Assembly (NCBI RefSeq): GCF_030159095.1
Contig: NZ_BRXS01000004.1
Span: 677,673 to 741,672 of the forward strand
Length of the DNA stretch: 64,000 bases
Source of the DNA: Roseisolibacter agri
Lineage (GTDB): Bacteria; Gemmatimonadota; Gemmatimonadetes; Gemmatimonadales; Gemmatimonadaceae
Direction: 5' to 3'
Positions within the stretch are counted from its first letter, which is position 1; each line of letters begins with the position of its first letter. Both the position numbers and the translations under genes were made by a program. Below are positions 50,750-59,963 of the stretch, piece after piece. The notes under the pieces are model-generated. The model did no database searches. It had not been told where the DNA came from and was given only the letters and a program-made list of their open reading frames with translations.

Positions 50750-51943
50750 TCAGCGCCCCGTGCCGCGCGCGTGGGCCGCGCGCAGCTGCGCCGCGCCGCG
50801 CGCGCCGAGCGTCACCTGGCGCCGCGCCATCGCGCGCGCCGCGACGTCGACGAACTTGTCGACGTCGTACGTGTCGTACGGCGCCGCGCCACCCCACGCG
50901 AACGGCGCGACGGCCTTGGGCGGCATGCGGTCGTACACGTTGGCGCCGGCGCCGAGCACCGTACCGGTGTTCAGCTGCAGCCCGATGCCCGTCTTGGCGT
51001 GATCGCCGAACAGCGTGCCGAGGAACTGGAGCCCCGTGTCGCGCACGCCGGCGGGCGTCCAGAGCGCGACGGTGCCGTACGTGTTCTTCAGGTTGCTCGT
51101 CGTCGTGCCGGCGCCGAGGTTGACCCAGCGGCCCAGGTACGAGTGGCCGACGAAGCCGTCGTGCGCCTTGTTCGAGTGCCCGAGCACGATGCTGGTGCTG
51201 ATCTCGCCGTGCACGCGCGCGACCTCGCCGATCGCGCAGGCCGCGATCTTGTCGGCCGTGACGAGCGACGCCTGGCCGACGTAGCACGGGCCGACGACGC
51301 GCGTGAACGCCTGCACCGTCGCCTCACGGCGGATCACGATCGCGCCGGCCGATGCGTCCAGCACGACGTACGGCTCGACGTGCGCGCCCGCCTCCACGAA
51401 CACCGGGTGCGTGCCGAGGACCGTCGCGCCGTGGTACATCGGCTGGAGCGTGGGGCCGATCACCGGCAGGTCGTCGGCGAGCATCGTGGTCAGCTGCCCG
51501 ACGTAGTCCCACACCTCCTGCATCCACCAGCCGCGGATCGGCGCCGTGCGCGCCTGCGGGTCCGCCAGCGCCTCGAGCTCCAGGGTGCCATCCGCCAGGC
51601 GGTCGACCGGCAGCGCCTCGCGCAGGCGCACCGCGGCCACGCGCCCGTCGCACGCCCAGACGTCGGCGTCCGGGTCCGCGACGGCCAGCGCCGGCGCGAA
51701 GCGCGCGTTGGCGACGATCGCGCGCGCGGGGAGCACGTCGGTGCTCGCGGCCGGCGCGTCGAGCTCCTCGAAGCTCGCGAGGTGCGGCGCGCCGACGAAG
51801 CCGGCGGCCGTCAGCGCCAGCGCCTGCTCCCAGCGCTGCCGCACGAGCAGCGCGCCCGCGCGCAGCTCGCCCGCGGGACGGGTGAGCGCGAACGGCTCGA
51901 AGGTGCGCGCGCGCGCGTCGTCGTAGAGGTGCAGGGGAGACAT
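50750..51943 (-). CDS. GlmU-like sugar nucleotidyltransferase/acetyltransferase
   Basis: 397 aa. The N-terminal half is a divergent nucleotidyltransferase-like region (LYDDARARTFEPFALTRPAGEL). The C-terminal half is a left-handed beta-helix of hexapeptide repeats (TVLGTHPVFVEAGAHVEPYV, IVLGHSNKAHDGFVGHSYLG, NLGAGTTTSNLKNTYGTV). This is the alternative bacterial GlmU type that could make UDP-GlcNAc. An exact substrate cannot be given. It lies 4 nt downstream of manC. Confidence 0.82.
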   Translation of the reverse strand: MSPLHLYDDARARTFEPFALTRPAGELRAGALLVRQRWEQALALTAAGFVGAPHLASFEELDAPAASTDVLPARAIVANARFAPALAVADPDADVWACDGRVAAVRLREALPVDRLADGTLELEALADPQARTAPIRGWWMQEVWDYVGQLTTMLADDLPVIGPTLQPMYHGATVLGTHPVFVEAGAHVEPYVVLDASAGAIVIRREATVQAFTRVVGPCYVGQASLVTADKIAACAIGEVARVHGEISTSIVLGHSNKAHDGFVGHSYLGRWVNLGAGTTTSNLKNTYGTVALWTPAGVRDTGLQFLGTLFGDHAKTGIGLQLNTGTVLGAGANVYDRMPPKAVAPFAWGGAAPYDTYDVDKFVDVAARAMARRQVTLGARGAAQLRAAHARGTGR

Positions 51944-51947
51944 CGGC

Positions 51948-53021
51948 TCAACCGCCGGGCTTGAGCTCGCGCGGGAGCGAGTCGAGGAGGGTCTTGAGGT
52001 CGCTGGAACGGTCGACGGTGGTCACGAGCGTGAGCCCGCGCCCCACCACCACCACCAGGTCGTCTACCCCGTAGAGCACGACGGCGTTCCCATCCGCGTG
52101 GACCACGTTGCGGTGCGCGTCCAGCAGGTGCACCGCGCCGCTGGTGGCGTTCTCCGCGCCATCGAGCGCGCGCACCCGGCCCAGCGCCCCCCACGTGCCG
52201 ACGTCGTCCCACCCGAAGTCCCCCGGCAGCACGAGCACGCGCGGGCTGCGCTCCATGACGCCGACGTCCACGGCCACGGGCGTGACGTCGGCGAAGAAGG
52301 TGCCGATCGCGCTCGCGTCGTCGGCGGCGTCGGACACCGCGCGCAGCGCCGGCGCCACCTCGGGGCAGCGCGCGTCCAGCTCCTCGAGGAAGTCGCCCGC
52401 GCGCCACACGAAGATCCCCGAGTTCCACAGGTAGCCCTCCGCGCGCATGCGCGCGGCGCGCTCGCGCGTCGGCTTCTCGACGAAGCGCGCCACGCGGTGC
52501 ACGCCCGGCTCGATCTCGGCGTCGGGCTGGATGTAGCCGAATCCCGGGTCGTCGCGCGTCGGCACGATGCCGACCGTGACGAGGCTGCGATGCGCGGCGG
52601 CCGCGCGCGCTGCATCGCGCAGCGCGGCGCGGAAGCCGTCGGGATCCCCGATCGCCCAGTCGGCGTGGACGCACAGCATCACGGCGTCGTCGCCGCCGCG
52701 GCGCGCGACGGTGCGCGCCGCCCACGCCAGCGCGGCTGCGGTGCCCGCCGGCGCGGGCTCGGCGATCACGTTCTCGGCCGGCAGCTCGGGCGCCAGCGCG
52801 CGGATCGGCGCGACGAGCGACGCGTTCGTCAGCACGAGCGTGCGCGCGGCGGGGACCAGCGGCGCCAGCCGCGCCAGCGTGTTCGCGAGCAGCGGCTCGC
52901 CGTCCACCAGCGGGAGGAGCTGCTTGGGGCGCGTCGGGGTGCTGAGCGGCCAGAAGCGCGAGCCCACTCCGCCGGCGAGGACCACGGCCCACGCGCCGGC
53001 GGTCGGATCGGCTCCGCTCAC
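51948..53021 (-). CDS. manC: Mannose-1-phosphate guanylyltransferase
   Basis: 357 aa, GTG start overlapping the receiver stop. Nucleotidyl-transfer signature LAGGVGSRFWPLSTPTRPKQ at the N-terminus, VHADWAIGD, FGYIQPD, and RFVEKPT near residue 170 are the ManC/GMP hallmarks. There is no C-terminal isomerase domain, so it is the single-function form. It makes GDP-mannose, a donor for polysaccharide or protein glycosylation. Confidence 0.92.
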   Translation of the reverse strand: MSGADPTAGAWAVVLAGGVGSRFWPLSTPTRPKQLLPLVDGEPLLANTLARLAPLVPAARTLVLTNASLVAPIRALAPELPAENVIAEPAPAGTAAALAWAARTVARRGGDDAVMLCVHADWAIGDPDGFRAALRDAARAAAAHRSLVTVGIVPTRDDPGFGYIQPDAEIEPGVHRVARFVEKPTRERAARMRAEGYLWNSGIFVWRAGDFLEELDARCPEVAPALRAVSDAADDASAIGTFFADVTPVAVDVGVMERSPRVLVLPGDFGWDDVGTWGALGRVRALDGAENATSGAVHLLDAHRNVVHADGNAVVLYGVDDLVVVVGRGLTLVTTVDRSSDLKTLLDSLPRELKPGG

Positions 53022-53440
53022 GACTGCTCCGACTCGACGTCCGTCACGCCCGCCAGCTCCGCGGTGCGCGCGTACAGCTTCTTCGGGCTGAACGGCTTCG
53101 TCATGAAGTCCGTCGCGCCCAGCGCCATCGCCTCGCGGTACTGCTGCTCCTGACCCGCGGCCGTGAGGATGATGCACGGCACGTCGCGGAACCGCTCGTT
53201 GGCGCGCAGCCGCGCCAGCACGTCCAGCCCGCTGACGTTCGGCATCATGAGATCGAGCAGCACGAGGTCCACGTCGCCCTCGCGCTCCAGCAGGTCCAGC
53301 GCCTCGCGGCCGTCATGCGCGAGCGAGACCCGGAACGGCCCCTGCTCGAGCTTCATCTTGATGATGCGCCCGATGTGCGGCTCGTCGTCGGCGACGAGCA
53401 CGTGGCGCGTCGCGGTGCGGCCGGGCGGAGTTTCGGTCAT
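53018..53440 (-). CDS. Single-domain response regulator (receiver)
   Basis: 140 aa, one receiver domain only. Acidic pair D18-D19, phospho-acceptor D63 in LLDLMMP, T93 in ILTAAG and K115 in FMTKPF are intact. There is no output domain, so it must act by protein contact. It lies 23 nt downstream of the Roadblock gene. A TACCTT hexamer (53451-53446) lies 5 nt before its ATG, fitting the leaderless pattern. Confidence 0.93.
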   Translation of the reverse strand: MTETPPGRTATRHVLVADDEPHIGRIIKMKLEQGPFRVSLAHDGREALDLLEREGDVDLVLLDLMMPNVSGLDVLARLRANERFRDVPCIILTAAGQEQQYREAMALGATDFMTKPFSPKKLYARTAELAGVTDVESEQS

Positions 53441-53463
53441 CACGGAAGGTAGGGAACGCGGGC

Positions 53464-53817
53464 TCAGACCAGCGCGGCCAGCTGCGCGCGAGAGCGCCGG
53501 AGCTCGTAGACGAGCGCGCCCGGCTCGGCGTCCTTCGCCAGGCGCACCACCAGCAGCACGTCGGGCGAGAGCACCGAGACCACCGCGAGGCCGTGCGCGA
53601 ACTCCAGCACGGCGGTGGAGAGGGGGCCGTCGCTCGCCGCCGCGCCCATCGCGTCGCCCGCGGTCGCGATCCCCGGCGCCACCGCGGCCAGGTGCTCCGC
53701 GTCGGCGGCGTCCAAGCCACCGGCGTCCACCAGGAGGCCGTCGCGCCCGAGCACGACGGCGCCCGCGACGTCCGCGCGCGCCTGGAGGGTCTCGATCAGG
53801 TCGCGGAGCGTCGGCAT
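53464..53817 (-). CDS. Roadblock/LC7 domain protein
   Basis: 117 aa. A single Roadblock/longin-like fold: TLRDLIETLQARADVAGAVV, LGRDGLLVDAGG, then the second strand-helix set. In myxobacteria and other groups, such proteins (MglB-like) regulate small Ras-like GTPases; no GTPase gene is nearby. It is the first gene of the minus-strand run and is driven by the promoter at 53910-53882. Confidence 0.85.
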   Translation of the reverse strand: MPTLRDLIETLQARADVAGAVVLGRDGLLVDAGGLDAADAEHLAAVAPGIATAGDAMGAAASDGPLSTAVLEFAHGLAVVSVLSPDVLLVVRLAKDAEPGALVYELRRSRAQLAALV

Positions 53818-53881
53818 CGGGTGGCGGTGGAAGGGCGGCGCGGCGCCGCACGGCGTACGGCCGGGCGCGGGGAAGGAGCGA

Positions 53882-53910
53882 ACGAAACAGCAACGCCGGA
53901 GGGGCGTCAA
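53882..53910 (-). promoter_or_regulatory. Promoter of the Roadblock-receiver-manC run (TTGACG-N17-TTTCGT)
   Basis: On the minus strand: TTGACG (53910-53905), a 17-nt spacer, TTTCGT (53887-53882). Start near 53875, ~58 nt before the Roadblock ATG. It diverges from the promoter at 53938. Confidence 0.6.
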
Positions 53911-53937
53911 GCGATGGGGCGCGGCCGGCCACGTCCG

Positions 53938-53966
53938 TTGAAACCGCCCCGGCGGCCGGGTATCGT
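53938..53966 (+). promoter_or_regulatory. Promoter of the lipoprotein-serS unit (TTGAAA-N17-TATCGT)
   Basis: TTGAAA at 53938-53943, a 17-nt spacer, TATCGT at 53961-53966. A small inverted repeat CGCAG-TCA-CTGCG (53968-53980) covers the predicted start. The leader to the ATG is ~32 nt. Confidence 0.68.
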
Positions 53967-54004
53967 TCGCAGTCACTGCGACTTCCCGCTTCACACCGCC
54001 CTCG

Positions 54005-54646
54005 ATGCCCTCGCCCGACGCGCGCCGTTCCGCGCCCCATCCCGCCGCCGCGCCGGCCCGCCTGCTCGCGACGCTGGTCCTCGCGGGCGCCGCGGCCCTC
54101 ACGGCCGCCTGCAGCGGCGAGGACCCGTTCGCGATCCGCGCCTCGCTGGAGACGACGCTCGACACGGTCGTCGTCTTCCCGTTCAGCAGCACGCAGCCGC
54201 TGCTGCCGTCCGGGCTCGACCTGTTCGGCCGCTCGGTCGTGCGCCCGACCCTGCGCGGTGGCGTGGTGCCGAACTTCGACCTGGTGGTCGACACCGACGC
54301 GCAGGGGCGTGTGCTGCTCTATCCGGCCTCGCTCGTCGCGTCGCCGCCGGGCGGCTCGCCGCGCACGGGCTTCCAGGTGATCGCCGGAAGCTTCGACGCG
54401 CTCGAGACCGCGCCCAAGAGCGGCTACCGCTTCGACACGCTGCAGGTCGCCGCCGTGGGCCAGGTGATCGCGATCGAGGGGCAGGGCGTCTCGCAGCAGG
54501 GCATCTACTGCGGTACCACCGCGCCGATGCACGCGAAGCTGATCGTCGACAGCGTGGCGCGCGCCACCGGCGCCGCGCACCTGCGCGTGCGGACCAACCC
54601 GAACTGCGGGTTCCGCTCCCTCAAGGCCGGCCTCCCGGACGACTGA
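54005..54646 (+). CDS. Lipoprotein of unknown function upstream of serS
   Basis: 213 aa. Lipoprotein signal with hydrophobic LLATLVLAGAAAL and lipobox LTAAC at ~residues 33-36, after an unusually long polar N-terminus. The mature protein looks all-beta (FAIRASLETTLDTVVVFPFS, VLLYPASLVASPP) and has two more cysteines (GIYCGT, NPNCGF) that could pair. No family recognised. It ends 2 nt before serS. Confidence 0.78.
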   Translation: MPSPDARRSAPHPAAAPARLLATLVLAGAAALTAACSGEDPFAIRASLETTLDTVVVFPFSSTQPLLPSGLDLFGRSVVRPTLRGGVVPNFDLVVDTDAQGRVLLYPASLVASPPGGSPRTGFQVIAGSFDALETAPKSGYRFDTLQVAAVGQVIAIEGQGVSQQGIYCGTTAPMHAKLIVDSVARATGAAHLRVRTNPNCGFRSLKAGLPDD

Positions 54647-54648
54647 GC

Positions 54649-55947
54649 ATGCACGACCTGAAGCTGGTGCGCGAGCAGCCCGACCTGCTCCGCGACGCGA
54701 TGCGTCGCCGCGGGGCGCTCGACGCGCTCGCCCCGCAGCTGGACCGCCTGGCCACGCTGGAGCAGGAGCGCCGCGCGCTCATCCAGCAGGTCGAGGAGCA
54801 GAAGGCCGCCCGCAACGCGAGCAGCGCCGAGGTGGCGCGGCGCAAGAAGGCGGGCGAGAGCGCGGACGACCTGATCGCGCAGGGGCGCACCCTGGGCGAG
54901 TCGATCGCGGCGCTCGAGGCGCGCGCCAACGCGGCGGACGATGAGCTGCGCGCGATCCTGATGGAGATCCCGAACGTCCCGCTCCCAGACGTCCCGCAGG
55001 GTGGCGAGGACGCGAACGTCGTCGTGCGCGAGTGGGGCACGCCGCGCGCGCCCGACGGCGTGCAGCCGCACTGGGACGTCGGCGCGGCGCTCGGCCTGTT
55101 CGACCTGGAGCGCGGTGCGAAGGTCAGCGGCTCGGGCTTCGTGGTCTACCGCGGCCAGGGCGCGCGGCTGGTGCGGGCGCTCATGAACTGGTTCCTCGAC
55201 GTGCACACGTCGGAGCACGGCTACGAGGAGGTCTGGGCGCCGGCGATCGTGAACCGCGCGTCGATGACCGGCACGGGCCAGCTGCCGAAGTTCGAGGACG
55301 ACGCCTACGCGATCAGGGACGACGACCTGTTCCTGATCCCGACGGCCGAGGTGCCCGTGACGAACCTGTACCGCGACGAGGTGCTCGACGCGGCGCAGCT
55401 GCCGATGGGCTTCACCGCGTACACGCCCTGCTTCCGCCGCGAGGCCGGATCGGCGGGCAAGGACACGCGCGGCATCCAGCGGGTCCACCAGTTCGACAAG
55501 GTGGAGCTGGTGCGCTACAGCACCGCCGAGGACTCGGCCGCGCAACTGGAGCTGCTCACCGGGCACGCGGAGACGATGCTGCAGCGCCTCGGGCTGCCGT
55601 ACCGCGTGAAGCTGCTGGCGGCGGGCGACACCGGCTTCTCGAGCGCCAAGACGTACGACCTCGAGGTCTATGCGCCGGGCGTCGACAAGTGGCTCGAGGT
55701 CTCGAGCTGCAGCGTGTTCACGGACTTCCAGGCGCGGCGCGCGAACATCCGCTACCGCCCGGCGCCGAAGGACAAGCCGCGCTTCGTGCACACGCTCAAC
55801 GGGTCGGGCCTCGCGTTCCCGCGCGTGATCGCGGCGATCCTGGAGCACTACCAGCAGCCCGACGGGTCCGTGGCGCTGCCGGAGGTGCTGCACGCGTACG
55901 CGGGCACGGACGTCCTGCGTCCGGCCGAAGCGGCCGCGGCGCGCTGA
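54649..55947 (+). CDS. serS: Seryl-tRNA synthetase
   Basis: 432 aa. The N-terminal coiled-coil arm (~1-110) binds the long variable arm of tRNA-Ser. Class II motif 2 is in FRREAGSAGKDTRGIQRVHQF near residue 270. Motif 3 is GSGLAFPRVIAAILE near 385, and LIPTAEVPVTNLY is present. It charges serine on tRNA-Ser. Two of its substrates are encoded 32 kb upstream in this window. Confidence 0.97.
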   Translation: MHDLKLVREQPDLLRDAMRRRGALDALAPQLDRLATLEQERRALIQQVEEQKAARNASSAEVARRKKAGESADDLIAQGRTLGESIAALEARANAADDELRAILMEIPNVPLPDVPQGGEDANVVVREWGTPRAPDGVQPHWDVGAALGLFDLERGAKVSGSGFVVYRGQGARLVRALMNWFLDVHTSEHGYEEVWAPAIVNRASMTGTGQLPKFEDDAYAIRDDDLFLIPTAEVPVTNLYRDEVLDAAQLPMGFTAYTPCFRREAGSAGKDTRGIQRVHQFDKVELVRYSTAEDSAAQLELLTGHAETMLQRLGLPYRVKLLAAGDTGFSSAKTYDLEVYAPGVDKWLEVSSCSVFTDFQARRANIRYRPAPKDKPRFVHTLNGSGLAFPRVIAAILEHYQQPDGSVALPEVLHAYAGTDVLRPAEAAAAR

Positions 55948-55985
55948 GCACGCTCGCCGTCGGGTCCTGGCGCTCGCAGTTCACG

Positions 55986-57149
55986 ATGCGCCGCCGCGCG
56001 CCCGTCGTCCTGGTGGTCGTCGGGATCGTGCTGCTCGTGGCGTGGAACGTCGTCTACACGCAGCGGGTCCTCACGCGGATCCGCGACGCGGAGCGGCGGC
56101 AGACGATCATCCTCCAGCGCGTCTTCCGCGCGCAGGCGGACTCGAATCCGGCGGTGGCCGCGGCGGCGCTGCAGGACGTGATCTTCCAGCTGCAGCAGTC
56201 CGGCGTGCCGATGGTGCAGCTCAGCGCCGACGGCAAGGCGATGGGCGGGATGAACCTGCCGTGGGGGAGCGACTTCACCGACCCGCGGATACCCGCCTAC
56301 ATCACGCAGCTCGCGAAGCAGAACACGCCCGTGCAGGACCCCGAGACGGGCACGGTCGTCTACTTCGGCTACAGCGATCTCGTCGAGGGGCTGCGCGTCA
56401 TCCCGCTGCTGCAGGCGGGGCTGCTGGGCGCGCTGCTGCTGGCCGGCGTGTACGCGCTCGTCGTGCGCGGGCGCGCGGAGCGCGAGCACGTGTGGGCGGG
56501 CATGGCGCGCGAGAGCGCGCACCAGCTCGGGACGCCGCTGTCGAGCCTCAGCGGGTGGATCGACCTGCTGGACGACGAGGTCACCGAGCAGGGACGGCAC
56601 GCGAAGCCGATGATGAAGTCGGCCGTCGACAGCATGAAGGCCGATCTGGAGCGGCTGGAGCGCGTCGCCCACCGCTTCGAGCGCATCGGCCGCGAGCCGA
56701 AGCGCGACGACGTGGACGTCGCCGTGCTGGTGGACCGGATCGTCGCCTACTTCAAGCGCCGCGTCCCCACGCGGAGCGCCGCCGTCACCGTGCGCGCGCA
56801 CCGGCCGCGCGACCCGGTGGTCGTGAAGGGCGACGCCGTGCTGCTGGAGTGGGTGCTGGAGGCGCTCACGAAGAACGCGGTCGACGCGCTGGCCGGCCGC
56901 GGCGGCAAGATCGACGTGATGGTCGAGCGGAGGGACGACGGCACCGTGCGCCTCCGCGTCGCCGACGACGGGCCGGGCATCCCGCCCAAGCTGCGGCGCC
57001 GCATCTTCGACGCGGGCTTCAGCACCAAGGAACGCGGCTGGGGCATCGGCCTCTCGCTGGCGCGCCGCATCGTCGAGGAGAACCACGGCGGCCGCATCGC
57101 GCTCGTGCCGAGCGACCGTGGCGCGACCTTCGACGTTATCTTGTCGTGA
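55986..57149 (+). CDS. Membrane sensor histidine kinase
   Basis: 387 aa. Membrane helix ~6-23, a short periplasmic sensor ~25-138, second membrane helix ~140-160. The H-box follows with H179 in ARESAHQLGTPLSSLSGW. ATP-binding: N-box LTKNAVDAL, G1 VADDGPGIP, G2 GWGIGLSLARRI. No response regulator is adjacent; the single receiver at 53018 is 3 kb away on the other strand. The gene is wedged between serS and a helicase gene. Confidence 0.9.
   Translation: MRRRAPVVLVVVGIVLLVAWNVVYTQRVLTRIRDAERRQTIILQRVFRAQADSNPAVAAAALQDVIFQLQQSGVPMVQLSADGKAMGGMNLPWGSDFTDPRIPAYITQLAKQNTPVQDPETGTVVYFGYSDLVEGLRVIPLLQAGLLGALLLAGVYALVVRGRAEREHVWAGMARESAHQLGTPLSSLSGWIDLLDDEVTEQGRHAKPMMKSAVDSMKADLERLERVAHRFERIGREPKRDDVDVAVLVDRIVAYFKRRVPTRSAAVTVRAHRPRDPVVVKGDAVLLEWVLEALTKNAVDALAGRGGKIDVMVERRDDGTVRLRVADDGPGIPPKLRRRIFDAGFSTKERGWGIGLSLARRIVEENHGGRIALVPSDRGATFDVILS
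57137..57142 (+). promoter_or_regulatory. -10 hexamer TATCTT before the helicase gene (possible leaderless start)
   Basis: TATCTT lies 6 nt before the ATG at 57149, inside the last codons of the kinase gene. The spacing equals that at recO, mutL and tadA. Confidence 0.4.
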
Positions 57150-59617
57150 TGCAGCCGTCGCACCCCAGCACGTCCGCCGCGCCGATGGGCGCGGCCGCCC
57201 GCGATCCGCTCGCCGGGCTCAATCCCGCCCAGCGCGAGGCCGTCCTCCACTTCGAAGGGCCTGCGCTCGTGCTCGCCGGGGCGGGCTCCGGCAAGACGCG
57301 CGTCCTCACCACGCGCATCGCGCGCCTGGTCGAGCACCACCGCGTCGACCCGATGCAGATCCTCGCGGTGACCTTCACCAACAAGGCCGCCGGCGAGATG
57401 CGCGAGCGCATCACGCGCCTCCTCGGCTACGAGCCGAAGGGGATGTGGGCCGGGACCTTCCACGCCATCGGCGCGCGGCTCCTGCGGGCGCACGCGCACC
57501 TGATGGGACGGACGCCGAACTTCACCATCTACGACGAGGACGACGCGCTCAACACCGTGAAGCGCGTGATGGAGAAGCACGGCATCCAGCCGAAGGAGGT
57601 CGCGCCGAAGTCGATCCTGTCGGCCATCTCGGACGCCAAGAACGCGCTCGTCTCGCCCAGGGAGTACGGCGAGCTGGCGATGGACCCGTTCACGAAGACG
57701 GTCGCCAAGGTCTACCCCGACCTCGAGCCCGCGCTGCGGCAGGCGAACGCGGTGACGTTCGACGACCTGCTCACGCTCCCGGTCGAGATCCTCCGCGCCC
57801 ACCCGCACGTGCTCGCGGGCTACCAGCACCGCTTCCGCTTCCTGCTGGTGGACGAGTACCAGGACACGAACCACGTGCAGTTCGAGTTCGTGCGGCTCCT
57901 GGGCGGGCAGACGGGGAACGTCATGGTGGTGGGTGACGACGACCAGTCGATCTACGGCTGGCGCGGCGCCGACATCCGCAACATCCTCGACTTCGAGAAG
58001 ACGTGGCCGGGCGCGGCCGTCGTGCGGCTGGAGGAGAACTACCGCTCGACGCCGAACGTGCTGGAGCTCGCGAACGTCGTCATCGCCGAGAACGCGGGGC
58101 GTCGCGGGAAGACGTTGCGCGCGACCCGGCCGGCGGGTGAGCGCGTATCGCTGGTGGGCGCGCTCGACGACCGCGACGAGGCGGACTTCGTCGTCGACGA
58201 GATCGCGGCCCGCCGCGCGGGCGAGAACCGCGTGCTGCGCCACTTCGCGATCCTCTACCGCACCAACGCGCAGAGCCGCTCGCTCGAAGAGGCGCTGCGC
58301 CGCCGAGCGTATCCGTACCGGCTCGTGGGCTCGGTGCGCTTCTACGACCGGCGCGAGATCCGCGACCTCATGGCGTACCTCAAGCTGATCGCCAACCCGG
58401 CGGACGGCGAGGCGTTCCGACGCGTGGTCAACGTGCCCAAGCGCGGCATCGGCGACACGTCGGTCGACCAGATCGCGGCCCGCGCCGGCGCGATGGGCAT
58501 CCCGCTGCTCGAGGCGGCGCGCAGCGCCGAGGTGCGGGAGTCGCTGCGCCCGGCGGCGCGCACGGCGCTCGCGGAGTTCGTGAACGTCATCGACAAGCTC
58601 CGCGCGGCGGCGCCGAACGTCGGGGTGGACGAGCTGCTGCGCGAGCTGGTGGACGCCATCAAGTACGGCGACCACCTCAAGGCCGAAGGACCGGACTGGC
58701 AGGAGCGCGGCGAGAACGTGCGCTCGCTCATCGACGGCGCGGCCGAGACGGTGATCGAGGACGGCGGCGAGGTCGGGCTGACGCCGCTCGACCACTTCCT
58801 GCAGAAGGCGACGCTCGTCGCCGGCGTCGACGCGCTCGATCCCAACGCGGATGCCGTCACGCTGATGACGATGCACAACGCGAAGGGCCTCGAGTTCCCG
58901 GTCGTGTTCATCACGGGGCTGGAGGACGGCCTCTTCCCGCTCGCGCGCGCCTACGACGACCCGAAGCAGCTGGAGGAGGAGCGCCGCCTCTTCTACGTCG
59001 GCATCACGCGCGCCGAGGAGAAGCTCTACATCACGCACGCCGAGCAGCGCCTGCGCAACGGTGAGAAGATGCAGTCGCGCCCGTCGGGTTTCCTCGACGG
59101 GTTGGCGCCTGGCCTGTTCGACAAGAAGCTGACGCTCAAGGCGCGCAGCTCGGGCCGCGCGTTCATGTCGGGCCTCGGCGGTGGCGGCGGCAGTGGGCGC
59201 GGCGAGCGTGGCGACCGCTCGTGGGGCAGCTCGTCGTGGGGCTCGCGCAGCGAGCGCTCGACGGGCAACGATCGCGCGGCGCGCGGTGGGCAGACGGGCT
59301 TCGAGGGCGGCGACGACTTCTCGTGGATCGACAACAAGCCGTCGAACCGCCGCCCGGGCACGCCCGTGAACCTGCCGACCAGCATGCCCGCGAGCATGAA
59401 GCGGCGGCCGGGCGGCGTGCCGGAGCAGGAGGTCGGCGAGGGCGTCGCGCTGGGGAAGGGGATGCGCGTGCGCCACGAGAAGTTCGGCACCGGCACGATC
59501 GCCGAGCTGGCGGGCTCGGGTCCCGACGCGAAGGTGCGCATCGACTTCGACGACGAGGAGATCGGCCGCAAGACGCTCGTCGTCGGGAAGGCCAAACTCG
59601 AACCCGAGATCGAGTAG
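57149..59617 (+). CDS. UvrD/PcrA-type superfamily 1 DNA helicase
   Basis: 822 aa. Motif I GAGSGKTR near residue 47, Ia TFTNKAAGEMRER, II LLVDEYQDTN, III GDDDQSIYGWRGAD, IV-VI through MHNAKGLEFPVVF and YVGITRAEEKLY. The C-terminus has a Gly/Ser/Arg linker and a PcrA-like Tudor segment (VRHEKFGTGTI) that in PcrA contacts RNA polymerase. It unwinds DNA 3'-5' in repair. PcrA is the closest type by eye. It starts in a TGATG overlap with the kinase and lies 1 nt before gatC. Confidence 0.93.
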   Translation: MQPSHPSTSAAPMGAAARDPLAGLNPAQREAVLHFEGPALVLAGAGSGKTRVLTTRIARLVEHHRVDPMQILAVTFTNKAAGEMRERITRLLGYEPKGMWAGTFHAIGARLLRAHAHLMGRTPNFTIYDEDDALNTVKRVMEKHGIQPKEVAPKSILSAISDAKNALVSPREYGELAMDPFTKTVAKVYPDLEPALRQANAVTFDDLLTLPVEILRAHPHVLAGYQHRFRFLLVDEYQDTNHVQFEFVRLLGGQTGNVMVVGDDDQSIYGWRGADIRNILDFEKTWPGAAVVRLEENYRSTPNVLELANVVIAENAGRRGKTLRATRPAGERVSLVGALDDRDEADFVVDEIAARRAGENRVLRHFAILYRTNAQSRSLEEALRRRAYPYRLVGSVRFYDRREIRDLMAYLKLIANPADGEAFRRVVNVPKRGIGDTSVDQIAARAGAMGIPLLEAARSAEVRESLRPAARTALAEFVNVIDKLRAAAPNVGVDELLRELVDAIKYGDHLKAEGPDWQERGENVRSLIDGAAETVIEDGGEVGLTPLDHFLQKATLVAGVDALDPNADAVTLMTMHNAKGLEFPVVFITGLEDGLFPLARAYDDPKQLEEERRLFYVGITRAEEKLYITHAEQRLRNGEKMQSRPSGFLDGLAPGLFDKKLTLKARSSGRAFMSGLGGGGGSGRGERGDRSWGSSSWGSRSERSTGNDRAARGGQTGFEGGDDFSWIDNKPSNRRPGTPVNLPTSMPASMKRRPGGVPEQEVGEGVALGKGMRVRHEKFGTGTIAELAGSGPDAKVRIDFDDEEIGRKTLVVGKAKLEPEIE

Positions 59618-59618
59618 C

Positions 59619-59963
59619 ATGTCCGTATCCGAGCACGACGTGCGGCACATCGCGGCGCTCGCGCGCCTCGGCCTCGAGCCCGAGCGCGTGCCCGCGCTGG
59701 TGGCGGAGCTGAACGGCATCCTGGCCCACATGGACGTGCTCTCGAAGGTGAACACGTCGGTGGTGCAGGCGGTCGAGGGTGTCGGCGCGGGCGGCATGCC
59801 GCTGCGCGCCGACGGCGGCGCGCCCGACGCGCTCGCACGGCCGCGCGAGGCGTTCGCGCCGGAGACGCGCGACGGCTTCTTCCTCGTGCCGCGGCTCGCG
59901 ACCCACGTGGCGTCGCCCGACGCCATGCTCGACGCGACGGCCGGCGACGAGGGCGACGCGTGA
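59619..59963 (+). CDS. gatC: Asp/Glu-tRNA amidotransferase subunit C
   Basis: 114 aa. The N-terminus VSEHDVRHIAALARLGLEPE is typical GatC. It wraps GatA-GatB and stabilises the complex. It starts 1 nt after the helicase stop and overlaps gatA by GTGA. C-terminal RPREAFAPETRDGFFLVPR is conserved. Confidence 0.94.
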   Translation: MSVSEHDVRHIAALARLGLEPERVPALVAELNGILAHMDVLSKVNTSVVQAVEGVGAGGMPLRADGGAPDALARPREAFAPETRDGFFLVPRLATHVASPDAMLDATAGDEGDA

